A stretch of 64,000 bases of DNA from Jannaschia formosa. Lineage in GTDB: Bacteria; Pseudomonadota; Alphaproteobacteria; Rhodobacterales; Rhodobacteraceae. A program made the position numbers and the translations under genes. This document shows positions 23,431-32,851 of the stretch, one piece after another; position 1 is the stretch's first letter; every line of letters starts with the position of its first letter. A model generated the notes under the pieces. The model made no database searches. It was not told the DNA's origin and worked only from the letters and a program-made list of their open reading frames with translations. The DNA lies in assembly GCF_003340555.1 (NCBI RefSeq), contig NZ_QPLJ01000014.1:1-64000 (forward strand), given 5' to 3'.

Positions 23431-25845
23431 TCAGCCTGCCGATCCATCCGGAAAGAGTCCCGCCACCGCCGACAGGAGCCGATGCGGCAGCAGAGGCTTC
23501 TCGATCCAGGGTGCATCCGCGAACTGCGGCGGAGCCTGGAGATCGCGGACATATCCCGTCGCGAAGGCGATGGGGATGTCGCGTGCCGCGAGGGCCATCG
23601 CGGCTGGCCAGATCAGGTCGCCGCCGAGGTTGACGTCGAGAACCGCCGCATCGAGCTCCTCGGACACGGCCGCCATCAGTGCGCGCGCCAGGGTCGGGAA
23701 TGGACCGACGACAGTGCAGCCCGCGGCGCGCAACGCTTCTGCGGTCTCCTCGGCGACGAATTCCTCGTCCTCGGCCACGAGGATCCTCCGGCCGGCCAGG
23801 GATGCCGGATCGCGTGGCGGCGCTGCATTCTCCTGCGGGTCCTCACGGGGCTGCCACGCGTTTCGCACGCGGATGTTTCTCATCGGCAGGTCGAAGACCG
23901 CCTGCAAACCTTCCTTTGCAAAGTCGACCGTCCCCACGCCTTCCAGTTCGTAGGCAAGCGTCCGCTCGATCAGCCGCGAACCGAAACCGCTCCGGCTCGG
24001 TCGCCCTTCCAGGGGCGGGCCGCCGCGCTCGGTCCAGCGAAACGAGAGCCTTCGGTCGTCTCCCTCACCCGTCAGCGTCCATTCCGCGACGACCCGCCCT
24101 TCCGGCCGCGAGAGCGCTCCGTATTTGGCGGCGTTGGTGACAAGCTCGTGAAGCGCGAGCGTCAGGGTCTGCGCCGGCTTCGGCATGACCTTCAGATCAG
24201 GCCCGCCGAGGGCGATCCGTGTCCCGTCGTCGCTCTGGTATGGCGCGACGGCATTCTCCACCAGCTCGCCGAACCGCGCGCCCTCCCACTGGTTGGCGGC
24301 CAGCATCGCATGCGACTGCGCCAGGGCGGAGATCCTTCCCGTCAGCCTCGTGGCCTCTTCGGACCGGCCGAGGCTTTGCCGTGCGATCGACTGCACCACC
24401 GAAAGGATGTTCTTTACCCGGTGATCCAGTTCGGCCGTGAGCGTGTTCTGACGTTCCTCCGACCGCTTCTGGTCCGTCACGTCGCGAAAGATGACCGCCA
24501 GATCCTGCGGTCCCGACTGAGGCGGCTTGAACACGTAGAAGTCGTACCACCTGTCGTCGGGCGCGGCATGGCGTTCGAGCCGCTGCGCCTCGCCCGTGCG
24601 CGCGGTGTGGCCGAAGATTTCGAGCCAGTAGTCCTCGTATGGCCCCATCTCGCTCAGCAGGTGCCCGCGGAAGGACCGGCCGGTCATTCGCACGGCTGCC
24701 GGGTTCTCGTCGTCATAGGCGATGTCGATGCAGCGGCCGTCGGTATCGAAGATGGTCCTCGCCCGGTAGAAGCCCTCGTCGATCGATTCGAAGAGCGCGT
24801 GATATCTCGCTTCGCTCTCGCGCAGGGCGGCCTCGGCGCGCGCCCGTTCCACGGCGGCCCAGGTCCGTTCCGCCGTTTCCTCCACCAGGGCGACCTCGCT
24901 GTCGGTCCACCTGCGCGGGGTCGTGCTGTGGACCGAGAGCATCGCCACCCATGTGCCTTGCTTGACGAGAGGCACGGTCACATAGCCACGGAACCCTGCG
25001 CCGCCGATGACTGCTGCCTCTTCCGAGCGGATGGTCGGGTCGGCATCGATGTCGTGGCACACCGCCGTCCGCCCGGCGCGGTAGGAGGCGAGCAGCTGCT
25101 CGCCCCAGCCCTCCGCACGATGATGAAAGGTGCCGACCATCGGCGGCAGCCCGTCGCCGTATCCCCAGTGGATCGTCACCGAAAACTCGTCGTCAGTCCC
25201 GGCGCGGACCTCGCCGTAATGCACCCGGTTCGCGCCGAGATGCCGGCCGAGCAGCTTCGCCGCGACCGTCTGCATCGCCACCGGATCGGACAGCGGGCGG
25301 AGCGCGTCGGAGAGCTTGAGCAGAAACGACTTTTCCTGCTCGCTGTCCCGCGCTGCCGCAGTCGCTTCCTGCTCATCGCGCAGTGCCGGCACGCGGTCCG
25401 CCGTCTCGAATGCGGTGACGAGGATCCCTCCGATGGCATCGTCCTCCAGCGGAATGGGGTCCATGACGAAGCTGAACCGGGCACCGCCGACTGCAGCGCG
25501 ACCGACGGGAAGCGATCCATCCTCGATCCGGCATGAGCCGTTCCCGGCCATGACGTTACCGAACACGGGGCCAATTTTGTCCCAGGCTTCGGCAAAAACG
25601 TCCTGCGCCGGCTTGCCCAGGGCGTCCGGGTGCCCGTCTCCGGCCAGTTCGGCCCAGGCCTGATTGTAGAGAAAGATGAAGTCGTCGCCCCAACAGACGG
25701 CCATGGGCGTGGAGGAGCCGAGGACGATCCCGACGACGGTCTTCAGCGCCGGAGGCCAATCCTCTGAAGCCCCAAGGGAGGTCGCAGCCCAGTTCGTGCC
25801 TCGGAAGAGGCTTCGATGGTCGCCGATATTCGCTGCTCCCTCCAA
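23431..25845 (-). CDS. HWE-family sensor histidine kinase with PAS, GAF and receiver domains
   Basis: The 804-residue protein has, in order, a PAS-like domain (about 25-155), a GAF domain (about 175-325), a PAS domain (about 335-460), a HWE/HisKA_2 kinase core, and a fused C-terminal receiver (about 680-800). The kinase phospho-acceptor block is ELDHRVKNILSVVQSIARQS and the ATP lid begins ALHELVTNAAKYGALS. The receiver has ILVAEDEEFVAEE, the phospho-acceptor in AAVLDVNLGGD, and the C-terminal EKP. Such kinases often feed the alphaproteobacterial general stress response. It has no transmembrane segment, so it senses cytoplasmic cues. No LOV cysteine motif was seen, so a light role is unsupported. 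Confidence 0.88.
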   Translation of the reverse strand: MEGAANIGDHRSLFRGTNWAATSLGASEDWPPALKTVVGIVLGSSTPMAVCWGDDFIFLYNQAWAELAGDGHPDALGKPAQDVFAEAWDKIGPVFGNVMAGNGSCRIEDGSLPVGRAAVGGARFSFVMDPIPLEDDAIGGILVTAFETADRVPALRDEQEATAAARDSEQEKSFLLKLSDALRPLSDPVAMQTVAAKLLGRHLGANRVHYGEVRAGTDDEFSVTIHWGYGDGLPPMVGTFHHRAEGWGEQLLASYRAGRTAVCHDIDADPTIRSEEAAVIGGAGFRGYVTVPLVKQGTWVAMLSVHSTTPRRWTDSEVALVEETAERTWAAVERARAEAALRESEARYHALFESIDEGFYRARTIFDTDGRCIDIAYDDENPAAVRMTGRSFRGHLLSEMGPYEDYWLEIFGHTARTGEAQRLERHAAPDDRWYDFYVFKPPQSGPQDLAVIFRDVTDQKRSEERQNTLTAELDHRVKNILSVVQSIARQSLGRSEEATRLTGRISALAQSHAMLAANQWEGARFGELVENAVAPYQSDDGTRIALGGPDLKVMPKPAQTLTLALHELVTNAAKYGALSRPEGRVVAEWTLTGEGDDRRLSFRWTERGGPPLEGRPSRSGFGSRLIERTLAYELEGVGTVDFAKEGLQAVFDLPMRNIRVRNAWQPREDPQENAAPPRDPASLAGRRILVAEDEEFVAEETAEALRAAGCTVVGPFPTLARALMAAVSEELDAAVLDVNLGGDLIWPAAMALAARDIPIAFATGYVRDLQAPPQFADAPWIEKPLLPHRLLSAVAGLFPDGSAG

Positions 25846-26270
25846 GACAGGACCTCCGTACGTTCCTTGCCAAAACGCGAGCCCGGCGGGCTGTGCAGGC
25901 GAGCTCGCCCACCCACCAGGCGGGCCCGCGTCCTGAGCAGCATAGAGATGCAGTCATTCAATGCCAGCCGTCTAGGCCCTTGCGCGGAAGCCGCGACATC
26001 GGCGGGTCATGCCGGGCGATGGCCTCGCGCTCCTGCCGGGCCACCGGCGCAGGGGTGCCGAAGGGAACGACGTTCGCGTCGGGCCTGTCGCGGGCGAGGA
26101 AGCGCCCGCCTTTGGCCTGATGGGTCAGCAGGAAGTCGGCGTCGCGACTGCGACGGGCGAGCCTGGAGGCGAGAGTGGTGCCGGCGAGCCGCGCGGGGGG
26201 ACAGCGCCTTCGCCCGATCCGGTGTTCCCTAGGTCGGGGCGGCTGCGACGCATCCCGCGTCGACGGCCCC
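25846..26270. other. Intergenic region upstream of the sensor kinase
   Basis: This holds no supported gene. A minus-strand frame (25958-26200) reads smoothly for a stretch (DANVVPFGTPAPVARQERE) but lacks a start codon with a ribosome binding site, and may be a gene remnant. The part next to 25845 should hold the kinase promoter; no clear boxes were identified. Confidence 0.4.
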
Positions 26271-26307
26271 AAAACGAGAAGGACCGGCGCCTTGCGGGCG
26301 CCGGTCC
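26271..26307 (-). terminator. Rho-independent terminator of the coiled-coil gene
   Basis: On the minus strand, 49 bases after the stop at 26357, a perfect 11-base-pair stem (GGACCGGCGCC / GGCGCCGGTCC, 5-base loop) is followed by TTCTCGTTTT. Confidence 0.85.
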
Positions 26308-26356
26308 TCCTCATCGTCGGGCAGAGCGGCCCGGGCAGGGCCGCCCGAAGCCGGGT

Positions 26357-27967
26357 TCATTCCGCCGCGAAGACCGTATCGGCCAGGACGTCGCAGCCGC
26401 CGCTCTCGGGGTTGGCGAGCTCGAACCCGTCGTCGGTGACCGTCAGTTCGCAGCTCAGCGGGAAGCCGATCGCCGCCGCTGCCTCGCCCTCGACATCGGC
26501 CAGGATAAGAACCCCATCCTCGACCGACCAGGTGCCCGTGGCGCTCTCGCCGCGTGCCTGGTTGGTCATCTCGAAGCTCCCGTCGTCGGCGAAGGTGAAG
26601 GACAGGTCGTCCATCACATAGGTGCCAGCCTGAAGCTGCGCGGTCCCGGCGAGCGCCGGTTCGGCCGCGGTCGGGTCCGGGGTCGTCCCGGCGACGAAGC
26701 CGCCCTGCGGCGCGGCTCCTTCGGGGGCGACGAACAGGGCACCGGCCTGGCCGCCGCCGATGACGCCTTGCGGGGCCTCGGGCGCGGCCGCCTCTTCCTG
26801 CTCGACGATCGCGTCGGTTCCTTCCGGCTCCGGCGGCACGATGACCGCGATCTCCGGCGCGGCCTCGGCGCCCGGCTCGGTTTCCCCGGCCCCGGCGGTG
26901 CCGGAGGACTCGCCTTCGGACGTCGCCTCCGCCGCTTCGGAACCGCTCGCCGCGGCTGTCGTCATGGCCTGCTCGACGCGCTGCTCGATCGCGGCCAGTT
27001 CCTCGGACCGGCTCGACAGAAGGTTGGTCACGTCGGTCAGTTCGGTCTGGATCGCCTCGCGCTGCGCGGAGGCGTTGTCGACGTCCGTCTGCAGAACGTC
27101 GCGGCGCTCGGTCAGGTCGGCGAGCTCCGTCTCGACCGTGTTCCGGCGTTCCTCCAGCGAGGCGACGGTGTCCTCCATCTCGACCATGCGGGCCTCAAGC
27201 TCCGCCTCGGCGGCGCGGGCTTCCTGGGCACGGGCCTCGGCCTGCGCCAGTTCCTCGGTGATGGTCGCAGCCTCGGATTGCAGCTCGGACAGGGTCTCGC
27301 GCAGCGCGGCTTCCGTGCTGCGGGCCTCTTCCAGCCGGCCTCCGACGGCTTCCAGCTCCTCGGTCTGGGAGATGATCGCCTGCTCGATCTCGGCCAGGCG
27401 GGCTTCGTCGGCGGCGCGCTGCTCGGTCAGCGCCTCGGCCTCGCTGCGCAGGGCTTGGGTCGCGCTGCGCTGCTGGTCGAGTTCCGCAACGACAAGCTCC
27501 AGCTCCGCCTCGGCGCTCTCGGTCTCGGACAGGGCCACGTCCCGACGCTCGGTCAGGATGGCGAGATCGGCCTCGAAATCGGCGCGCGCGGTGTCGAGAT
27601 TGGCGGCCAACTCGGCAAGCTGCGCCTCGTAGTCGCCTGCGGTCGCGTCGCGCTGGGCAGCCAGCTCGGCCAGCTCGGCCTCGAACTGGGCCTGCGACTC
27701 GCCGCGCTGCGCCTCGATCTCGGCCAGCGCGCCGTCGGCATCGGCCAGGCGCAACTCGATATCCGTCAACTCGCCCGAGGCCGCCTCAAGTGCGGCCATC
27801 GCCTCTGCGACCTGCTCCCGCTCCAGCTCGGCGGCGCGCAACTGCTCCATCGTGCTTCGGCCGGTCACCGCGAAGTAGACCATGCCGATCAGCGCGAGCA
27901 GCGCCAAGGCCCCCAGTCCCAGCGTGAGGCCGCTGACCCCACCCGATCCTCTGTCATTTGCGCTCAT
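26357..27967 (-). CDS. Membrane-anchored long coiled-coil protein
   Basis: The 536-residue protein has a short cytoplasmic N-terminus, one membrane helix (LGLGALALLALIGMVYFAV, about residues 17-36), and a coiled coil of some 280 residues rich in Glu, Ala, Arg and Leu. An acidic Ala/Glu/Pro linker (about 320-400) follows, then a compact beta-rich C-terminal domain (GTYVMDDLSFTFADDGSFEM to the end). The topology would place the coiled coil in the periplasm. I recognise no enzyme motif; a scaffold or envelope-spacing role is a guess. ATG 27967 follows GGAGAGGTCGAG; a GTG at 27985 would overlap that site. The gene is divergent from prfB. Confidence 0.75.
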   Translation of the reverse strand: MSANDRGSGGVSGLTLGLGALALLALIGMVYFAVTGRSTMEQLRAAELEREQVAEAMAALEAASGELTDIELRLADADGALAEIEAQRGESQAQFEAELAELAAQRDATAGDYEAQLAELAANLDTARADFEADLAILTERRDVALSETESAEAELELVVAELDQQRSATQALRSEAEALTEQRAADEARLAEIEQAIISQTEELEAVGGRLEEARSTEAALRETLSELQSEAATITEELAQAEARAQEARAAEAELEARMVEMEDTVASLEERRNTVETELADLTERRDVLQTDVDNASAQREAIQTELTDVTNLLSSRSEELAAIEQRVEQAMTTAAASGSEAAEATSEGESSGTAGAGETEPGAEAAPEIAVIVPPEPEGTDAIVEQEEAAAPEAPQGVIGGGQAGALFVAPEGAAPQGGFVAGTTPDPTAAEPALAGTAQLQAGTYVMDDLSFTFADDGSFEMTNQARGESATGTWSVEDGVLILADVEGEAAAAIGFPLSCELTVTDDGFELANPESGGCDVLADTVFAAE

Positions 27968-28097
27968 CTCGACCTCTCCGTTCACGATCAGGATTCAGTT
28001 AGCTCTTTCCCCCGAACGCGCAACGGCGGGGTGAAGGTCCCCACCTTGTCGCGCCGCTCCGCCCGGTCTAGGTGCGGGCCGAAGAAGGAGAGGTCAG

Positions 28098-29216
28098 ATG
28101 CGCGCCGAGGTTCAGAACAATATCGAGGCGATACGGAAGTCGGTCGCGCTGCTCAAGCAGCGCATCGGCTGGGAGACCGCCGCGCATCGGCTGGAGGAAT
28201 TCAACGCGATGATCGAGGATCCGACCCTCTGGGACGATCCTGCCCGCGCGCAGAAGCTGATGCGCGACCGCCAGGCCCTGATGGACGGCATCGAGAGCAT
28301 CGAGGCGCTGGAACGCGACGCCTCCGACAATGCCGAGATGATCGAGCTGGGCGAGATGGAGGACGACCAGGAAGTCGTCGCCGAGGCCGAGGCCGCCATC
28401 GCGAAGCTGGTCGACAAGGCCGCCGAGAAGGAGCTGGAGGCGCTGCTCGACGGCGAGGCGGACGGCAACGACACCTTCCTCGAGATCAACGCGGGCGCCG
28501 GTGGGACCGAGGCCTGCGACTGGGCCGAGATGCTGCAGCGGATGTATGTCCGCTGGGCCAAGTCCCGCGGCTTCGAGGCGGAGCTTCAGTCGGAAGAGGC
28601 TGGGTCCGAGGCGGGCATCAAGTCGGCCTCCTACAAGATCAGCGGCAAGAACGCCTATGGCTGGCTCAAGTCCGAGAGCGGCGTGCACCGGCTGGTGCGG
28701 ATCTCGCCCTTCGGCAAGGGCACGCGCGAGACCTCGTTCGCGAGCGTCTGGGTCTATCCGGTGGTCGACGACAACATCGAGATCGAGGTGAACCCCTCCG
28801 ACATCCGGATCGACACCTACCGATCCTCCGGCGCGGGCGGGCAGCACGTCAACACGACCGACTCGGCGGTTCGGATCACCCACCTGCCGACCGGGATCGT
28901 GACGACCTCGTCGGAGAAGTCCCAGCACCAGAACCGCGACATCGCCATGAAGGCGCTGAAGTCGCGGCTCTATCAGATGGAACTGGACCGCCGGAACGCG
29001 GACATCAACGCCGCGCACGAGGCCAAGGGCGACGCGGGCTGGGGCAACCAGATCAGGTCCTACGTGCTGCAGCCCTACCAGATGGTGAAGGACCTGCGCA
29101 CGGGCTACGAGACCTCGGACACGGGCGGGGTGCTCGACGGGGATCTCGACGGGCTGATGGCCTCGGTGCTGGCCTCGGACGCCTCCGGCAAGTCGCGCTC
29201 CGAGGCGGCGGGGTAG
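28098..29216 (+). CDS. prfB: Peptide chain release factor 2
   Basis: RF2 recognises UGA and UAA stop codons and triggers peptide release on the ribosome. The 372-residue product has the codon-recognition tripeptide SPF at residues 203-205 and the catalytic GGQ at 247-249 in SSGAGGQHVNTTDSAVR. Unlike E. coli prfB, the frame is continuous from ATG 28098, with no in-frame UGA at codon 26 and so no programmed +1 frameshift. GAAGGAGAGG precedes the start. Confidence 0.97.
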   Translation: MRAEVQNNIEAIRKSVALLKQRIGWETAAHRLEEFNAMIEDPTLWDDPARAQKLMRDRQALMDGIESIEALERDASDNAEMIELGEMEDDQEVVAEAEAAIAKLVDKAAEKELEALLDGEADGNDTFLEINAGAGGTEACDWAEMLQRMYVRWAKSRGFEAELQSEEAGSEAGIKSASYKISGKNAYGWLKSESGVHRLVRISPFGKGTRETSFASVWVYPVVDDNIEIEVNPSDIRIDTYRSSGAGGQHVNTTDSAVRITHLPTGIVTTSSEKSQHQNRDIAMKALKSRLYQMELDRRNADINAAHEAKGDAGWGNQIRSYVLQPYQMVKDLRTGYETSDTGGVLDGDLDGLMASVLASDASGKSRSEAAG

Positions 29217-29412
29217 GTCGGGCGGGCGGCAGAGCGGTCGTTCCTGCACGAAGACGGCACCGCCACCCTGGCCCGGCGATCCGGCGAGGCCCGAAGCCGC
29301 CTCGACACGGCCGCAAGCAAGCACGCCGCTCGAGAACCGGATACCCGGCGCCGTGGCCTGCCGAGGTGCCGACGTCCTCGCCCGGAGGCTCAGGACACGG
29401 TCGCGGTCCTGG

Positions 29413-30768
29413 TCACGACGCCAGCACGATCCGCTGGAGGTGGCGCGCGGCCTGCGCTGCGCCGTCCTCCTCGGTCAGCGCCGTGCCGCGCTGTGCCGCC
29501 GCGTTCCAGTCGTAGCGCTGCAGGAAGTCGACCAGAAGCCGCGCCCCGGCCTCGGCGGTGAAGTCGCGCACCGGCATCGTCACCGCCGCCCCCATCCGCA
29601 CCAGCCGCGCGGCATTGTCGGGCTGGTCGCCGCCCACCGGCAGCACCAGTTGCGGCCGTCCGGAGCGCAGCGCCTCCGCCGTCGTCCCGATTCCGCCATG
29701 ATGGACCACTGCGGCCGCGAGCGGGAAGAGCGGCGCATGCGCCGCGTAGCGCAGGGGCAGCAGGTCTGGGGCGGAGGGGGCAGGGGTCTCGCCATGCAGC
29801 AGCACCGCGCGCAGGCCCATCGCCCGGGCCATCTTGGCGGCCTCGTCCCAGAAGTCCTCGCGCCCCAGCCCCTGCGCGATCGAGCCGAGCGTCACGACCA
29901 GAGGGGGCGGGCCCCCGGCGATCCAGTCGCGGACCTCCTTAGGCAGATCGCCCTCGGGCGCGGGCGGAAAGCCCGTCAGTTCCAGCCCCGAGGGCCCGTC
30001 GGGCGGCAGGGGCGAGAACCGTGCCGACCAGAGGCCCAGCCGCGCCGGAACCTCGGCCCCGTGGTCCAGAAGCGGCGTGCCGGGCTGCCGGGGCAGGCCG
30101 AGATTGCGCCGCACCCGCGTCAGGTCGCGCCCGTGGCGCGCCCGCAGCACGGACTTCGCCGCGAGGATCACGAAGCAGTTCCAGCCGAGGCGCAGCCCTC
30201 CGCGCGCCGGCCGGGTCAGACGGAACGGCCCGCCGCTCGGCGGGTCCGAGGGCGCCATCACCATGTAGGGCTGCAGGATCAGCGGCACATACGGCAGCCC
30301 CGTCATCTCGGCGGCGAGCGATCCGGCCAGTGCGAAGGTCGTCCCCGCGACGCAGCCCGCCCCGTCGCAGAGCGTCGCGATCTCGCGCGCCATCCCGGGC
30401 AGGAGAGGCATAAGCGCATCGCGGATGAGCGGGCTCGGGTCCTTCAGCACGGCCGCCGCGATCTGGTCGCGGCTGAGCCCCAGCGCCTCGCACATCTCCG
30501 CCTCGGAGGGGCCGACCGGCGTGGCCAGGAGGCCCCAGCGGCGCGCCATGTCGCAATCGTCGGGCGAGAGCGCGAGCCGAGGCTCGATCCCCCGCGCCTC
30601 CAGCGCACGCGCGACCGAGAGGACCGGATAGAGATCGCCGAGCGAGCCGATCGTGGTCAGGACCACGGCCTCCCGGCGGCCGTCGGGGATGCGGCCGGTC
30701 AGGCCCGGAAGACGACGAACCCCGCTCCACTCCAGGGGCGGGGTCCGGGTCGCGTCGGGTTCCTTCAT
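29413..30768 (-). CDS. UDP-glycosyltransferase-like protein (GT1/MGT type)
   Basis: The 451-residue GT-B-fold protein shows a glycine-rich acceptor-side start (VVLTTIGSLGDLYPVLSVA) and the donor-binding signature HHGGIGTTAEALRSGRPQLV followed by VGGDQPDNAARL. These are typical of GT1 enzymes that glycosylate sterols, macrolides or carotenoids (CrtX). The aglycone cannot be told. Carotenoid glycosylation is conceivable because the cell makes carotenoids, but this gene is far from the crt cluster. It follows bactofilin by 19 bases and may be part of that operon. ATG 30768 has a weak ribosome binding site. Confidence 0.82.
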   Translation of the reverse strand: MKEPDATRTPPLEWSGVRRLPGLTGRIPDGRREAVVLTTIGSLGDLYPVLSVARALEARGIEPRLALSPDDCDMARRWGLLATPVGPSEAEMCEALGLSRDQIAAAVLKDPSPLIRDALMPLLPGMAREIATLCDGAGCVAGTTFALAGSLAAEMTGLPYVPLILQPYMVMAPSDPPSGGPFRLTRPARGGLRLGWNCFVILAAKSVLRARHGRDLTRVRRNLGLPRQPGTPLLDHGAEVPARLGLWSARFSPLPPDGPSGLELTGFPPAPEGDLPKEVRDWIAGGPPPLVVTLGSIAQGLGREDFWDEAAKMARAMGLRAVLLHGETPAPSAPDLLPLRYAAHAPLFPLAAAVVHHGGIGTTAEALRSGRPQLVLPVGGDQPDNAARLVRMGAAVTMPVRDFTAEAGARLLVDFLQRYDWNAAAQRGTALTEEDGAAQAARHLQRIVLAS

Positions 30769-30787
30769 CGGCGGGTGCCGCCGGGCT

Positions 30788-31321
30788 TCAGCCCTTGGGG
30801 GCCTCGGCCTTCGGCGCAGCGCTCGACCCGCCGGCATGGCCGCCGGACTTGCCGCCCAGCGGGTCTTCCTGGCGCTGGACCGCGCCCTCGAAATGGGCGC
30901 CGGATTCGATCGCGATGGTCTTGTGGATGATGTCGCCCTCGACACGCGCGGTCGAGGTGAGGCGCACCTTCAGGCCCCGCACCCGGCCCACGACGCGGCC
31001 GTTGACGACGATGTCGTCGGCGACGACCTCACCGCGGACGATGGCACCCTCGCCGACCGTCAGCAGGTGGGCGTGGATGTTGCCCTCGATATTGCCTTCG
31101 ACCTGGATGTCGCCGGTGGTGGTGATGTCGCCCTTGATCGTCAGGTCGTTCGACAGGGTCGATGCGGCGACCTTCGGCTTCGGTGCGGACATTCCGGACC
31201 CCATTTCCATCCCGGCGGGCTTCGACGGCGGCTGCGACGGCTGGGACCCTGCGGGCGTGCCGGGCTGCTTGGGCTTTTCGGCGTCGCCGCCGGGCTGGTT
31301 CAGCTTGGATTTAGAAAACAT
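30788..31321 (-). CDS. Bactofilin (polymer-forming cytoskeletal protein)
   Basis: The 177-residue product has a Pro/Gly/Ser-rich disordered head (1-50), a bactofilin beta-helix core (about 53-145, with SNDLTIKGDITTTGDIQVEG and turn-by-turn GN/GE repeats), and a disordered tail. Bactofilins self-assemble without nucleotides and position cell-wall enzymes. Its start lies inside the end of the M23 peptidase gene (11-base overlap), a common pairing in which bactofilin recruits the LytM factor. Confidence 0.92.
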   Translation of the reverse strand: MFSKSKLNQPGGDAEKPKQPGTPAGSQPSQPPSKPAGMEMGSGMSAPKPKVAASTLSNDLTIKGDITTTGDIQVEGNIEGNIHAHLLTVGEGAIVRGEVVADDIVVNGRVVGRVRGLKVRLTSTARVEGDIIHKTIAIESGAHFEGAVQRQEDPLGGKSGGHAGGSSAAPKAEAPKG

Positions 31322-32642
31322 CTGCGCCTGCGTTCAAGAAGGTGACTGGGTTCAGGGCCTTGCCTCCCCGGCGGATCTCGTAGTGGAGATGCACGCCGGT
31401 AGACCGTCCAGTGGTTCCCATACCACCGATGCGCTGCCCACGCGAGACCCTTTGGCCGACGCTGACATCGATGGAATTCAGATGCGCGTAGCGGGTTTCG
31501 AACCCCATCGGATGCTGGATCTTGACCAGCTTGCCGTATCCGGACTGCCAGCCCGCATGGACGACGGTGCCCGCCGCCGTCGCCTCGATGTCCGAACCCC
31601 GTCCACCGGCGAAGTCGAGCCCGGAATGCATCCGCCCCCAGCGCGGGCCGAAGCCCGAGGTGCGGCGGTGCGGGCCGGGCACGGGATGCGCCAGCGGCAG
31701 GCTCTCGGCGGCGATGCGGTAGAGCTCCACCTCCTCCAGCCGGTCGAGCAGGCGGTTGGCGCGGGCCGTGTCCTCGTCGGGGATGCCCGAGGCGTCGCCG
31801 CGGGTCGAGACGATGACCGGCTCCAGCGGGCCGCCCTGGCCGGAATAGCCGCGGCGGACCTGCTCCAGGATGGCGTCGGTCGAGATGCCGGAGCGCGAGA
31901 AGACCTTGTCCAGCGGCTCCAGCGAGACCTCCACGGCCTCCTCGAGGCGGCGGAAGATCTGGTCGTTGCGGGCCTCCATGGCCTCGGCCATGGCCTGCAT
32001 GCGGTCGATCTGGCCGTCGGCGCCGGCGGCAAGGGCCCGGGCGCTGTCGCGCTCCTCGACGGTCGCGCCCAGCGCCTCGGTCAGCGCGGCGGCGGTGACG
32101 GCGGCGTCGGCATGCAGGCGTTCGGCGCGGGCGGCGGCTTCGGGCGCGTCCTCCAGCTTGGCCATCACGGCCTCGACCTGGTCGCGCGCCTCGTTGCGCT
32201 CGGCCACGGTGCGGCGCAGCGTGCGCTGGATCACTTCGATCCCGGTCTCGAGCTCGCGGGTGCGCTGCTCGGAGGCGAGCAGTTCCTCCTGCATCTTCGA
32301 GACCTCGTCGAGCGCGGTGTAGAAGCGGGTCAGCGCCTCCTCGGCATCCCGGGCGCGGGCATCGCGCTCGGAGGCGAGCGCGCCGAGCCGCGATTCGTAG
32401 GCGGCCTGGGCGTTGGCGGCCTGCTCGCGCGAGGAGTTGGAGCTGATCGCGCCGATCAGGAAGAAGGCGGTCACGACCGCCGTCCAGCCGACCAGCAGCG
32501 CGCCGCCGGTCAGGATGCCGGCCTGGGTCGCGGGACGAAGGCGTACGAAGCGCGTGCCGTCATCGGATTTCAGAAAGAGACGTTGCTCGGGTAGATACCG
32601 CTCAAGCCGTCCGTTCAGCTTGTCCGACAGGCGCTGCTTCAA
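31311..32642 (-). CDS. M23 (LytM-type) peptidoglycan endopeptidase with coiled coil
   Basis: The 443-residue protein has an N-terminal cytoplasmic tail, one membrane helix (about 40-65), a periplasmic coiled coil (about 70-245), and a C-terminal LytM domain (about 320-440). The Zn ligands are visible in MHSGLDFAG (H-x3-D) and VHLHYEIRR (H-x-H). It would cut peptide cross-links of the wall or activate amidases. The start is TTG 32642, with GGGAG about 8 bases upstream; no ATG gives the conserved N-terminus. It is the promoter-proximal gene of the bactofilin pair. Confidence 0.9.
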   Translation of the reverse strand: MKQRLSDKLNGRLERYLPEQRLFLKSDDGTRFVRLRPATQAGILTGGALLVGWTAVVTAFFLIGAISSNSSREQAANAQAAYESRLGALASERDARARDAEEALTRFYTALDEVSKMQEELLASEQRTRELETGIEVIQRTLRRTVAERNEARDQVEAVMAKLEDAPEAAARAERLHADAAVTAAALTEALGATVEERDSARALAAGADGQIDRMQAMAEAMEARNDQIFRRLEEAVEVSLEPLDKVFSRSGISTDAILEQVRRGYSGQGGPLEPVIVSTRGDASGIPDEDTARANRLLDRLEEVELYRIAAESLPLAHPVPGPHRRTSGFGPRWGRMHSGLDFAGGRGSDIEATAAGTVVHAGWQSGYGKLVKIQHPMGFETRYAHLNSIDVSVGQRVSRGQRIGGMGTTGRSTGVHLHYEIRRGGKALNPVTFLNAGADVF

Positions 32643-32851
32643 ACTCCCGTCTCCCTATTTCCTGTGGCCGCACGGAGGCTGAAGTCGCCCTGCCGTGACG
32701 TGACCGTTCCCCTTGCCACGGCTCGATGTCCCCCGAATCCGTGCTCCGGTGTCTGTGACATGCGATGGCGGGTCGGGCAACCGACGGTCACGGAAGCGGC
32801 CCTCTCGTGCAGATTTTGCGCAGAATCCTGCCGATCGGGGAGAGCCCGCCT

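Noticed and set aside
23431-25845. LOV or phytochrome photoreceptor kinase beside the rhodopsin region
   Set aside because: No LOV cysteine block and no bilin-binding cysteine context were seen; PAS and GAF alone do not show light sensing.
25958-26314. A 118-residue minus-strand gene upstream of the sensor kinase
   Set aside because: No ribosome binding site, an Arg/Pro-rich start overlapping the terminator of the neighbouring gene, and no recognisable motif.
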